From Paenibacillus xylanexedens (GTDB taxonomy: Bacteria; Bacillota; Bacilli; Paenibacillales; Paenibacillaceae): a stretch of DNA of 64,000 nucleotides. The DNA lies in the NCBI RefSeq assembly GCF_001908275.1, contig NZ_CP018620.1, forward strand, positions 1,302,001-1,366,000. Direction: 5' to 3'. The position numbers and the translations under genes were made by a program. Under the pieces are notes generated by a model. It worked only from the letters and a program-made list of their open reading frames with translations, had not been told where the DNA came from and searched no databases. This document shows, one piece after another, positions 31,300 through 39,713 of this stretch. Position 1 is the first letter of the stretch, and every line of letters starts with the position of its first letter.

Positions 31300-31355
31300 A
31301 ACGCAAACATGCCAATAATCCTCTACTGATGGAGTGTTATTGGCATGTTTGCGTT
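31300..31355. terminator. Bidirectional hairpin between the kinase and ldh
   Basis: A perfect 19-base stem (31300-31318 with 31337-31355; core CGCAAACATGCCAATAA) has an 18-base loop. It lies between convergent genes. T runs are weak on both sides, so its stop efficiency is uncertain. Confidence 0.7.
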
Positions 31356-31410
31356 GGCAGGCTTTTGAAGTTGAGCCGAAGCATATAAAGTGGAGTTGTA
31401 CACGAATGGC

Positions 31411-32364
31411 TTATACCAGTGTCAGACGATTGATATTACCAGATAGGATTTCACAGGAGCTATTGAATTTCTCACGTTCCGTTGCATCCAGATTCAATTC
31501 GATAATCTCCTGAATGCCATTGCCACCGATGATTGCAGGAACACCGACGCAGACGTTATGTTGCTCGTACTCTCCGTCCAGAATAGCCGATACGGCGATG
31601 ATCTTGTGTTCATCATTGAGGATGGAACGGGTGATATGCGCGAGGGCGTTGCCGATCCCGAATTGGGTAGAGCCTTTGCGAGTGAAGATTTCCCAGCCGG
31701 CATCCTTTGTTTTGCGTGCAATATCCTCCAGATCCAGATGTTTGAAGCGCTCCTTGTGCTGATCCATGATGTGCATAATCGGTTTGCCACCGATGGTCAC
31801 ATGGGACCAGGCGACGAACTGGGATTCTCCATGCTCTCCGAGAGCATAACCATGCACACTGCGTGGATCGATGGAGAAGACTTCAGACAGCAGTGTTTTG
31901 AGCCTTGAAGAGTCAATGGACGTGCCTGTACCGATGACATGCTCACGCGGAAGACCAGATAATTTCCATACCATATAAGTTACTATGTCAACCGGATTAG
32001 CAGCGACGACAAAAATCCCGTTAAATCCACTGTTCATGATCGGGACCACGATGTCTTTGGCAATCGATTCCGCTTCCTCCAGAATATCCAGCCGTGTCTG
32101 TCCTGGCTTGGGATTCGCCCCGGCAGTTAAGATAATAACATCCATATTGCCACAATCGGCGTACGTGCCTGCATATACCTTGGTGCGGTTATGTGTGAAG
32201 TCCATACAATGGGAAAAATCCAATGCCTGTGCTACAGCACGGTCATACGTCCGGTCCACCATCATAATTTCCCTGCATATCGATTGATTAATCATGGAAT
32301 ACGCACAACTCGAACCGACAAGACCCGCCCCGATGACCGCTACTTTACCTGATTTGCCTAACAC
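31411..32364 (-). CDS. ldh: L-lactate dehydrogenase
   Basis: The 317-residue NAD-dependent enzyme interconverts pyruvate and L-lactate. The Rossmann motif is [11 protein letters not shown] (12-22). The substrate loop carries GQTR (Arg91), the proton relay has Asp151 and His178 (GEHGES), and Arg154 fits the carboxylate-binding Arg. GTG is the start and GGGGG lies upstream. It is a single gene. No clear Rex site was found upstream. Confidence 0.95.
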   Translation of the reverse strand: MLGKSGKVAVIGAGLVGSSCAYSMINQSICREIMMVDRTYDRAVAQALDFSHCMDFTHNRTKVYAGTYADCGNMDVIILTAGANPKPGQTRLDILEEAESIAKDIVVPIMNSGFNGIFVVAANPVDIVTYMVWKLSGLPREHVIGTGTSIDSSRLKTLLSEVFSIDPRSVHGYALGEHGESQFVAWSHVTIGGKPIMHIMDQHKERFKHLDLEDIARKTKDAGWEIFTRKGSTQFGIGNALAHITRSILNDEHKIIAVSAILDGEYEQHNVCVGVPAIIGGNGIQEIIELNLDATEREKFNSSCEILSGNINRLTLV

Positions 32365-32909
32365 TGCCGTTCAGCCCCCATTACATTGATATTTATCCTG
32401 ACTTACGCGTCCTATGTTAAGTATAGTCCTTTATTTTATGCCGGAATGTACTTCTACGTTACATAAGATAACACACGAAAAAGCTGCGCAGCAATGATAT
32501 CCGCTATCGCGGGAGCGTATTGGAGTAAAGGAGTTAACAAAATTGACATGAATAATTCATAATCTTATGATTTGACGGCGTTTGCACCTGTGTCATTCGA
32601 CATGACAGCATTCATGCTCGTTGTCGGATTGGGGGTTATTTATGCGGATCATATACCTGACAAAACTTCTTAGGAATCCGCAGAAACAGAACAAAACCGC
32701 CAAAGGGATCTGCCGAGAAGCTGACGAATACATACGGACAAGCAAAAGATAAGCATACTTGATCCATGAGACAGGTTGCCCCGATCCGATGACGGTTCCA
32801 AAAAAAGGAACGCTGAAGCCATAATGTTTTTATCCAAGAATCAATTTCATAACTCACTAAAGGTATTATGAAATTGATTCCCAAAAGACTTCATTCCGGG
32901 AGGGAATTA
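32365..32909. other. Long intergenic region with several hairpins
   Basis: Between divergent ldh and the MerR-like gene lie several short inverted repeats: ATGAATAATTCAT near 32550, CGACA/TGTCG around 32598-32626, GCGGAT (32644-32649) with ATCCGC (32676-32681), and GTTCC/GGAAC around 32795-32811. None matches an RNA class I know. No credible gene is seen. Confidence 0.4.
32838..32880. repeat. 15-base perfect inverted repeat
   Basis: GAATCAATTTCATAA (32838-32852) and TTATGAAATTGATTC (32866-32880) are 13 bases apart, just before the MerR-like gene. The same 15-mer also occurs at 31264-31278, after the hybrid kinase. It may be an operator or a small repeat. Confidence 0.65.
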
Positions 32910-33596
32910 ATGATGATTGAAGAAGCAGGAGCAACGACGGAAACGGCCAAGAGCCTGGGCATAGGTGCCAGTACTCTTCGTAAATATGCGGCTGCACTGG
33001 AAGAACAGGGATACCGGTTCGAACGGTCAGCCAACAAATCCAGACTATTCAAGTCCGACGACATCGAGTGCATTGAACGGCTGATGACTGAACTCAGAGA
33101 GCATAATCTACCCCTGGCTGATGCTGTGGTGACTGTATTGGCTCCAGAAGTACCTGTAGCTGTAGTAGAAGTAGATGTCCCGGTGGTGGGAATTGAAGGT
33201 CTGTCAGAGACGGAATGTGCAGCGACAGTCATGTCATCCGTATTCCCTGAAGAACCTGAAATAATGGGTAATCTGAGATCCTATGAAGGTCTGGGGCAAC
33301 TGGTAAGTGAGGTGACTTATGGTGCCGTGGAACAACAGCAGGATGATCGGGTACAGCTGCTGCAACAGCGGGTCGATGAACTGGAGCTGACCCTTCAGCA
33401 TCTGGCTGATACACATATGGCTCTTCAGGAACAGATGGAAAAACAGCGTCTATGGATGAACGAGAAGCTGGAAGAGGAGCGGGATCGTGAACTCGTAACC
33501 AATCTGCGCAGTTTTCAGGGAAGAAAACGCAAACCCAAAGGAGTATCCCTGCGTATGTTGTTCGGGTTCCTGCCCAAGAAGCATAAGGAAGCTTGA
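32910..33596 (+). CDS. MerR-like HTH protein with coiled coil
   Basis: The 228-residue protein begins with a MerR-type helix-turn-helix (TETAKSLGIGASTLRKYAAA, then SRLFKSDDIECIERL), has a low-complexity Val/Ala/Pro stretch in the middle, a coiled coil (about 145-200; LLQQRVDELELTLQHLADTH) and a basic C terminus ending LPKKHKEA. The architecture resembles RacA and plasmid/phage DUF3967 proteins, which bind DNA and bridge it. The target is unknown. GGGAGGG lies before the ATGs at 32910 and 32913; the longer frame from 32868 would start inside the inverted repeat. Confidence 0.7.
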   Translation: MMIEEAGATTETAKSLGIGASTLRKYAAALEEQGYRFERSANKSRLFKSDDIECIERLMTELREHNLPLADAVVTVLAPEVPVAVVEVDVPVVGIEGLSETECAATVMSSVFPEEPEIMGNLRSYEGLGQLVSEVTYGAVEQQQDDRVQLLQQRVDELELTLQHLADTHMALQEQMEKQRLWMNEKLEEERDRELVTNLRSFQGRKRKPKGVSLRMLFGFLPKKHKEA

Positions 33597-33731
33597 GCAA
33601 CAGGCATTTACCCATCGTGATTTTGCATTATGGGCCTGATATAATAAGCTCCATACAACATGAAGACTGGCAACGAACTGCTCAGTATAGATAAAGACTG
33701 AGTGGATCAGGAAGCTGGCGTGGGAGGATCT

Positions 33732-34553
33732 GTGGAGCTGCGACGAAGTTGGCAAAGATTGCTCGGACTATGGACGGATCGTCCTCGGCGGGAAGGCACG
33801 ACCATTGCTGAGCGTTATACAATACAGGAATTGCTGGGTATGGGGAGTTATGGGCTGACATACCTGTGTACAGATGACCAGAACGGCAGGGAAGTGGCGT
33901 TGAAGGAGTCCAAACCTAGCAAGGGCAAACTCTCTGCGCACCTGTTGGAGCGGGAGGCGGACGTGATGAGACGTCTGCATCATCCGGCGATCCCTGATCT
34001 ATTGGATGTGTTCACATCCGGGAGACGAAGTTATATCGTTACCGAGTATATTCGTGGACAGACGCTGGAAGATTGCATATTTGAGCAAGGTCTTCGATAT
34101 ACGGAGCGGGAATGTGTGGAATTGGCAGGTCAACTGCTGGCTCCGGTGGCTCATGTGCATGAGCAGGGATATATTCATGGAGATGTGCGGATTCCCAATG
34201 TTATTTTACGTGAAGGGACGGTGCATCTGATTGACTTTGGCCTGGCGAGACGCTTGGGGGAGCCGTTGTTGCCGGAGCTGAAGCGACGTATGCGTGAAGT
34301 CCCTGAGCCTGAAGATGAACCGGCTACACCGGATCATGATTTGCAGGATATCGGCCACTTTCTTCTCTTTATGCTGTATTCGGCTTATGAGCCAGAGAAG
34401 GGCCGTGAACCCGCCAGCTGGCAGGAGGAACTTAAGCTTACGCCGGAATTGCACCAGATGCTGGAGCGACTCCTTGGACTCCGGCCAAGTTATGAGGGTG
34501 GGGCGACAGAGTTACAGGCAGAGATTGAGAATGTGTTGCTGAAATTACAATGA
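33732..34553 (+). CDS. Eukaryotic-type Ser/Thr protein kinase
   Basis: This is a compact kinase domain (273 residues) with no sensor or membrane helix. It has the Gly loop GMGSYGLTY (about 36-44), the ATP Lys in VALKES, the catalytic loop HGDVRIPNVI (HGD instead of the usual HRD, near 150) and the metal motif DFG in LIDFGLARR. The C-lobe is short. An HGD catalytic loop also marks some atypical kinases and APH-like enzymes, so the substrate may not be a protein. The start is uncertain: GTG at 33732 is behind GGGAGG, but GTG at 33702 is possible. It follows the MerR-like gene after 135 bases. Confidence 0.8.
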   Translation: MELRRSWQRLLGLWTDRPRREGTTIAERYTIQELLGMGSYGLTYLCTDDQNGREVALKESKPSKGKLSAHLLEREADVMRRLHHPAIPDLLDVFTSGRRSYIVTEYIRGQTLEDCIFEQGLRYTERECVELAGQLLAPVAHVHEQGYIHGDVRIPNVILREGTVHLIDFGLARRLGEPLLPELKRRMREVPEPEDEPATPDHDLQDIGHFLLFMLYSAYEPEKGREPASWQEELKLTPELHQMLERLLGLRPSYEGGATELQAEIENVLLKLQ

Positions 34554-34586
34554 AATAAGCTCTGTAGGCGGACCTATATTATCCGT

Positions 34587-34620
34587 GACCTCTTCGTATG
34601 ATATCTGCAGGGGTCTTTTT
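34587..34620 (+). terminator. Probable terminator after the kinase gene
   Basis: GACCTC pairs with GGGGTC (one wobble) over a 17-base loop, followed by five T. Confidence 0.5.
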
Positions 34621-34666
34621 CCTTTTTACTGATAAATGCAAAACGTATCAAAACAGTGGGTTGAAT

Positions 34667-34672
34667 GATATA
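34667..34672 (+). promoter_or_regulatory. -10 box of the toxin-antitoxin pair
   Basis: A perfect TATAAT lies 40 bases before the antitoxin ATG; the -35 is poor. Its place supports starting the antitoxin at 34712 rather than further upstream. Confidence 0.5.
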
Positions 34673-34711
34673 ATGAATAACAATTATACGTTGAAGGAGG
34701 CGATTCATCAT

Positions 34712-34960
34712 ATGCTTAAAAAACTGGAAGGCGATCATGCCGAATTATTCAAAACGTGGTTTCATAGCAAAAAAGACACCATTGTGGATATTGAAGGTAA
34801 GCATTATTTAATCAAGCCGCTGGAAAACGTGGTTCAGGAAGAAATAGAAAGTGATCTGGAGCTCAAAACTTTAATTATGCGAGCCAAAAAAGATATTTCT
34901 TCGGGTAGGGTCTACTCTACAGATGATATAATTGACGCAATTGAAAAAGGGAATTTATAG
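34712..34960 (+). CDS. Putative antitoxin of a ParE-type toxin-antitoxin pair
   Basis: This is a small acidic protein of 82 residues. It shows no recognisable DNA-binding motif of the RelB, Phd or CopG families. The C-terminal part (SGRVYSTDDIIDAIEKGNL) resembles the toxin-wrapping tails of antitoxins. AAGGAGG lies 11 bases before the ATG, and a TATAAT box is just upstream. The stop codon is immediately followed by the ATG of the toxin gene. It is identified mainly by this position. Confidence 0.65.
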   Translation: MLKKLEGDHAELFKTWFHSKKDTIVDIEGKHYLIKPLENVVQEEIESDLELKTLIMRAKKDISSGRVYSTDDIIDAIEKGNL

Positions 34961-35236
34961 ATGTTGATCCAGTGGACACCTTCAGCAAGACAGACTCTCG
35001 CTCAAATCGGAAGTGTTCGTTTCACTCAGGAAGAGACAAAGCTCTATAAGATTGAACTAGTTCGAAGAATTGAGATGAAAGTGGCTGTCATGGCGGAATC
35101 CATGCCAGCTCAGGAACCATCCTGGCAAGGGACGTACCGGATATTAGTTGATAAATTTAAAGTGTATTATTCGTTCTCCATGGACAAGCGAATTTGCTAC
35201 ATTGAAGCATTAAGACATCAAAATCAGCAAAATTGA
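34961..35236 (+). CDS. ParE/RelE-family toxin
   Basis: The 91-residue protein has the ParE/RelE fold pattern: WTPSARQTL near the start, then YRILVDKFKVYYSF and the closing strand ICYIEALRHQNQ. Family members poison gyrase (ParE) or cut mRNA on ribosomes (RelE); which applies here is not decidable. It starts directly at the antitoxin stop, with AAAGGGAA inside the antitoxin frame as ribosome site, as is usual for coupled pairs. Confidence 0.8.
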   Translation: MLIQWTPSARQTLAQIGSVRFTQEETKLYKIELVRRIEMKVAVMAESMPAQEPSWQGTYRILVDKFKVYYSFSMDKRICYIEALRHQNQQN

Positions 35237-35255
35237 TACATACTGATATAGAAAC

Positions 35256-35308
35256 AATAAAGGGGTGTTCTGTTAGCCGTGTGTATGGCTAGCGAACACC
35301 CCTTTATT
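35256..35308. terminator. Bidirectional terminator after the toxin gene
   Basis: AATAAAGGGGTGTTC (35256-35270) pairs with GAACACCCCTTTATT (35294-35308), with a further TTAGCC/GGCTAG inner stem. It lies between convergent genes. Confidence 0.85.
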
Positions 35309-35382
35309 ACATATTCATTTATTGTAGCGTCTAATAAGCTGGTGTGTGATCATTGCTCTTTAAAAGCAGTCGTGTTAGCAGC

Positions 35383-35592
35383 TTAGCTGGAGCTGTATTT
35401 TCTGCTTTTGTAATACCCGGAGCCACTACGGCTATCCCGGTATTTCACATCCGAAGAAGAATAGCGCTTGTAGGAACGCTTGCCTGAGGAACTACTGTGA
35501 CGTTTATATGAGCGCCTGTCTGAGGAGCTATGACGTTTGCGGTGAGATGAAGATTTGGAATCGATAAGTTTGCCGATAATCTTTTTGAACAT
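35383..35592 (-). CDS. Small Ser/Arg/Lys/Tyr-rich protein of unknown function
   Basis: This 69-residue, strongly basic protein starts MFKKIIGKLIDSKS and then consists of repeats built from K/R-R-H/Y-S-S-S (KRHSSSDRRSYKRHSSSS, then GKRSYKRYSSSD), ending with a Tyr/Gly/Ser tail. A ribosome site AAAGGGGGAA lies six bases before the ATG, which supports translation. Composition resembles CotG-like spore-coat proteins and other SR-repeat proteins that are phosphorylated or bind nucleic acid. No family can be named with certainty. Confidence 0.6.
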   Translation of the reverse strand: MFKKIIGKLIDSKSSSHRKRHSSSDRRSYKRHSSSSGKRSYKRYSSSDVKYRDSRSGSGYYKSRKYSSS

Positions 35593-35799
35593 GAGCTTTC
35601 CCCCTTTCGACTTCAACTGTTTTAAGCATATACGTGGCCAGATATGGAGGGGTTTCGATTTTTTCATGGATAATTGTATTCATTGGACAGGAGCTTGGCG
35701 TATAATAGGATGTTGCTGATTGTACGGAATTTTTTATTTTGAGCGTTTAGCGTTACAATAGAGGACAGGATAAGATTTTAACGGACAGGAGTAGTTATT

Positions 35800-36546
35800 A
35801 TGATTACATTGAAGACCAAAGAACAGATTGAATATATGAAAAAAGCCGGAGAAATTCTCGCCGCATGCCATAGAGAAATTGCAAAGATGATTCGTCCAGG
35901 CATTACGACACAGGAGATCGACCAGTTTGCAGAAGCTTTTATGAAGAAAAATGGCGCTACGCCGGAACAAAAGGGATATAACGGATACCAATATGCGACA
36001 TGTGCGTCGGTTAATGATGTGATCTGTCACGGGTTTCCGGGAAAATATGCACTGAAAGACGGCGATATCGTTACAATCGACATGGTCGTTAATCTGAATG
36101 GCTGGCTGGCGGATTCGGCTTGGTCATATGCCGTAGGTGAAGTGACTCCGGAAGCACAACATCTGCTGGATGTAACCAAAAACTCTCTGTACAAAGGCAT
36201 TGAACTTGCCGTGGTGGGCAACCGGATCGGAGATATCTCCAATGCGATTCAAGTGTATGCAGAAGGTGAAGGCCTATCGGTTGTGCGTGAGTTTATCGGA
36301 CACGGCATTGGTGAGAAGATGCATGAGGAACCACAAGTCCCTCACTACGGTCCGCCTCATCGGGGTCCGCGTCTCAAGGAAGGCATGGTTATTACGATCG
36401 AACCGATGCTGAATATTGGTACGTTCCGAAGTAAGCTGGATTCAGATGGATGGACTGCTCGTACTTTGGATGGAAGTCTGTCTGCCCAGTATGAACATAC
36501 GATTGCGATTACGGCGGATGGTCCAGTGGTTTTGACAGCACAATAA
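35800..36546 (+). CDS. map: Methionine aminopeptidase type I
   Basis: The 248-residue enzyme removes the N-terminal Met from new proteins. All five metal ligands are visible: Asp94 (IDMV), Asp105 (ADSAW), His168 (GHGIG), Glu201 (IEPM) and Glu232 (YEH); substrate His77 is in CHGFP. It resembles the second, non-essential MapB of Bacillus subtilis more than the ribosomal-cluster Map. The gene is alone here. The start follows AGGAG, and TATAAT at 35701-35706 is a possible -10. Confidence 0.95.
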   Translation: MITLKTKEQIEYMKKAGEILAACHREIAKMIRPGITTQEIDQFAEAFMKKNGATPEQKGYNGYQYATCASVNDVICHGFPGKYALKDGDIVTIDMVVNLNGWLADSAWSYAVGEVTPEAQHLLDVTKNSLYKGIELAVVGNRIGDISNAIQVYAEGEGLSVVREFIGHGIGEKMHEEPQVPHYGPPHRGPRLKEGMVITIEPMLNIGTFRSKLDSDGWTARTLDGSLSAQYEHTIAITADGPVVLTAQ

Positions 36547-36589
36547 TAGCCAAAAGCAGCTACAATGTGACGATATTTGCATTATTTCA

Positions 36590-36615
36590 AGGCGGCCCAC
36601 GTTTGTGAACCGCCT
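36590..36615 (+). terminator. Weak terminator-like hairpin after map
   Basis: AGGCGG pairs with CCGCCT over a 14-base loop; only a GTTT follows. Confidence 0.4.
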
Positions 36616-36721
36616 GTTTCGGTTTAAACTATTAAGAAGTGATAACACAGAGCCAGTGGTAAGTGATCTCAGCTGACAAGGGTTAACCTTGCGTCCACTT
36701 GGCAACAAGGAGGTAATTTTG

Positions 36722-37735
36722 GTGTCTTTAAATAAACAGATCGTACTTGCTTCTCGTCCCGAAGGTGCCCCGTCCAGAGAGAATTTCAAATTCATTGATG
36801 CACCTCTTCCTGAACCGGAAGCTGGGCAAGTCCTGGTACGTACATTATATTTGTCGGTTGATCCATACATGCGGGGCCGCATGAAAGATACAAAATCCTA
36901 TGCTGCACCGTACGCGTTAAATGAAGTGATTAAGGGTGGAGCCATTGGACAGGTTGTGGAATCTTCGGAACCGAATCTGCGCAAAGGTGACCTCGTATCC
37001 GGTATGTGGGGCTGGCAGCAATATGCCGCAGTGAATACGGCTGATCTTTCGCTAATTGATACCGAAGAAGCACCAATCACGGCTTACCTCGGTGCGCTGG
37101 GCCTGACGGGTCTGACGGCTTATTTTGGTATGGAGGACATCGGCAAACCGAAGGACGGCGAAACGGTTGTTGTATCGGGAGCAGCCGGAGCGGTAGGCAT
37201 GATTGCAGGTCAGATTGGTAAAATTGTGGGAGCACGCGTGGTTGGCATTGCAGGCTCTGATGAGAAATGCGCTTATTTGAAAGAAAAGCTGGGCTTCGAC
37301 GTGGTGTTGAACTACAAGAAGGAGCAGGATATGTCAGCGGCCATTGAACGGGCTTGCCCGGACGGCGTAGATGTCTACTTTGACAATGTTGGCGGTGACA
37401 TCTCGGATGCAGTCTTGCGCCACATCAATCGGAATGCACGTATTCCGTTATGCGGTCAGATTTCGTCTTATAATCTGGAGAAACCGGATATAGGCATGCG
37501 ACCACAGACGTTGCTGTTAACAAATACAGCATTAATGAAAGGTTTCCTGCTGGGTGACTATACGAAATCCTTCAAGGAAGGCCGCGCCAAGTTGGCGAAA
37601 TGGATCAAGGAAGGTCATATCCAGTATGAAGAAAACATTGTGGACGGGTTCGAACAGACGCCGGAAGCATTCATGGGCCTCTTCTCGGGAGATAATCTGG
37701 GCAAGCAACTGGTTAAGGTTGCAGATCCTGAATAG
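36722..37735 (+). CDS. NADP-dependent medium-chain oxidoreductase (YfmJ/CurA type)
   Basis: The 337-residue zinc-free MDR enzyme belongs to the leukotriene B4 dehydrogenase/CurA group, which reduces alkenal double bonds. It has an N-terminal GroES-like domain and a Rossmann domain with SGAAGAVGMIAGQIGKIVGA near 150 and YFDNVGG near 220. The zinc cysteines of alcohol dehydrogenases are missing, as expected for this group. GTG at 36722 is chosen because AAGGAGG lies eight bases upstream. It is a single gene with its own terminator. Confidence 0.92.
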   Translation: MSLNKQIVLASRPEGAPSRENFKFIDAPLPEPEAGQVLVRTLYLSVDPYMRGRMKDTKSYAAPYALNEVIKGGAIGQVVESSEPNLRKGDLVSGMWGWQQYAAVNTADLSLIDTEEAPITAYLGALGLTGLTAYFGMEDIGKPKDGETVVVSGAAGAVGMIAGQIGKIVGARVVGIAGSDEKCAYLKEKLGFDVVLNYKKEQDMSAAIERACPDGVDVYFDNVGGDISDAVLRHINRNARIPLCGQISSYNLEKPDIGMRPQTLLLTNTALMKGFLLGDYTKSFKEGRAKLAKWIKEGHIQYEENIVDGFEQTPEAFMGLFSGDNLGKQLVKVADPE

Positions 37736-37778
37736 ATATTGAATGGTTTACATGTACAATTAGGTTGAAAACGAAAAG

Positions 37779-37821
37779 ACACGTTCTGCACACCGAGGGT
37801 GCAGCAGAACGTGTTTTTTTT
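37779..37821 (+). terminator. Intrinsic terminator after the oxidoreductase
   Basis: ACACGTTCTGC pairs with GCAGAACGTGT and a long T run follows. Confidence 0.9.
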
Positions 37822-37855
37822 ATCTGTAAATCTGTGGGTGGTCTATGTAGGGTGA

Positions 37856-38341
37856 CTAGTGTTCGGCGACCAGCACCTCTTTGTAGTGTTTGTACATATA
37901 TACACGCCAGCGTACAATCATGCCAAAAGCCAGCAGGAAGAACAATCCGCCTGTTTGCGGAATACTTACATATCGCTGAATGACTTCATGCAGGATCAGG
38001 CGTACGGCCAGCAATCCAAGCAAGATAAAAGCAAAGCTGCGAGAACGTGTGGCAAAAATTTCTTCACCTACTCGTTCAAACCGTGTACTGCGAATAAGGG
38101 GATAGGAGAAGAGGAACCAGCCCACCAGAAACGCAATGAATGCCCAGAGTAGAGGAACATGTGTCTCCGGTACAACAAACATGAGAAATCCTGTGCTCAT
38201 GCCGAGCGGAGGAATAAGGATTTTACGAATGGTCACCGGTCTGTGACTGGCTTTCATGCGGATGAAGATGGCAAGCAGTGCCATGACGAGCATGCCCACG
38301 GTTGCTCCGATTTGCAGGTAGTACGGACTGATTTGAGCCAC
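37856..38341 (-). CDS. ccdC: CcdC-family membrane protein
   Basis: The 161-residue protein has four to five membrane helices. Length, the early RPVTIRKILIPPLGMSTGF segment and the closing GLFFLLAFGMIVRWRVYMYK match CcdC, found next to cytochrome c biogenesis genes in Bacillus. Its exact role is not settled even in the family. The start is GTG behind AGAGGGAG. No other cytochrome genes are near. Confidence 0.85.
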   Translation of the reverse strand: MAQISPYYLQIGATVGMLVMALLAIFIRMKASHRPVTIRKILIPPLGMSTGFLMFVVPETHVPLLWAFIAFLVGWFLFSYPLIRSTRFERVGEEIFATRSRSFAFILLGLLAVRLILHEVIQRYVSIPQTGGLFFLLAFGMIVRWRVYMYKHYKEVLVAEH

Positions 38342-38558
38342 GTAGAACTCCCTCTTTCTGGAATAATATGTTATCCGGAGATCCGGAACTCAGTACGAAT
38401 TGCCGGAATTTTCAGTTCCTATTATATCACAAACGCAGAAAGCCGATAGAAAGCTTAGTGTATCATATACCCGATATGTATTCACAGGGTGTATTTGAAA
38501 ATTTTGTATTATTGTGCCCGTTGTAAGGCCGTTTATTCGATTAAGGGGAAATCATGCA

Positions 38559-39713
38559 ATGATTGGACAACAATGGATGTATATCAAGCTTATCGGCTCA
38601 CATCATAGAGGGTGGCTTGCAGGTAATACAGATTGGTTGGTACATGTGGTCAGCCTCATATGTGCAAGTGTACTAGCTTTTTTGCTGGTTATCTACAGTT
38701 ACATCTTATGGATGAAATATAGCAGTAGGCACAGGGAAAAGGTTAAGACGGTACTGATGCAGGAATTACTTTCCGAGGATTCAGTGTTACAGCAGTATCT
38801 GGGCCAAGGAGAAGTGAAAGCAGACTTACTGAATATGAGTGGAGATCAACAGAGCGTTTTGCAGCAGCTGTTATTGCAACGGCTTGCTCAAGATCCGGTA
38901 GAGCACGAGACTCTGCGAATTCGTCTGTTATCCTGGCAAGTCTTTGGAAGTTCATACCGGTCGGTTCTGAAGACGGGAAAGTGGAGTGAACGGGTCAACA
39001 CGTTGTTATATATTGAACAGTTTCATATGATAGAGCTTCTGCCCAGGTTAGAAGATATGCTGCGGGTTACTTCCTGTACGCCGCTTGAACGCTTCATCAT
39101 ATTGCGCATATATGCCAGAACCGGTTATTTCAGAATCGTGAAGGAATTGTTGCGTGAGCAATATGTATGGTCCGATTCGCAGTATCTGCAGATTCTGCTG
39201 TTGCTTACCGATTCATCCTGGACTCGTCTGAAGGATCATTTCAAGGACGTACCTTATCAGGTCCAGTCTAATATCGTCAATGCCATTCGTATTCGGGATG
39301 ACCAGACGGAGGGTGCCGTTGTTCTACTGGAGAAGCTCATTCTTGGAGAGGATGCATTGCTCCGTACCCACGCTTATCAGGCATTGGCTCAAGTGAGCAG
39401 AGGTCGCGAAGAGTTGCTGAAGGGGCTATTGCTGGTATGGAACGAATCTGGTGAGGAGAGGCAACGCTCTGAAAGACTAACAGTGACCCAGCTTATGGGT
39501 ACTGTTCATGCGGATGCTTTTATTCCTAGATTGAAGGTAATGATGGGTGATCCTTCTTTTCAGATCCGACAGGAAGCGGCGAACTCTCTTGCCCGATACG
39601 AGCAGGGACTTGAAGAGCTCCGGGATACGGCTGTAAACCATCCGGATAAATATGCAAGGCAGATAGCGGAAGAAACGCTGGAAAGGATGCAGTATGGACG
39701 AAAGATGGATTGA
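38559..39713 (+). CDS. HEAT-repeat membrane protein
   Basis: The 384-residue protein has one membrane helix near the N terminus (about 28-53, VVSLICASVLAFLLVIYSYILW) and a long helical cytoplasmic part. Its helical pairs, clearest at 255-375 (RTHAYQALAQVSRGREELL; FQIRQEAANSLARYEQGLEEL), are HEAT repeats used for protein binding. ATG at 38559 follows AAGGGG. The last 20 bases overlap the glycosyltransferase-like gene, so the two products are probably made together and may form a membrane complex. Confidence 0.8.
   Translation: MIGQQWMYIKLIGSHHRGWLAGNTDWLVHVVSLICASVLAFLLVIYSYILWMKYSSRHREKVKTVLMQELLSEDSVLQQYLGQGEVKADLLNMSGDQQSVLQQLLLQRLAQDPVEHETLRIRLLSWQVFGSSYRSVLKTGKWSERVNTLLYIEQFHMIELLPRLEDMLRVTSCTPLERFIILRIYARTGYFRIVKELLREQYVWSDSQYLQILLLLTDSSWTRLKDHFKDVPYQVQSNIVNAIRIRDDQTEGAVVLLEKLILGEDALLRTHAYQALAQVSRGREELLKGLLLVWNESGEERQRSERLTVTQLMGTVHADAFIPRLKVMMGDPSFQIRQEAANSLARYEQGLEELRDTAVNHPDKYARQIAEETLERMQYGRKMD

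Noticed and set aside
32365..32837. Cyclic-di-GMP or other known riboswitch upstream of ldh
   Set aside because: Hairpins are present but the conserved core bases of these classes could not be found.
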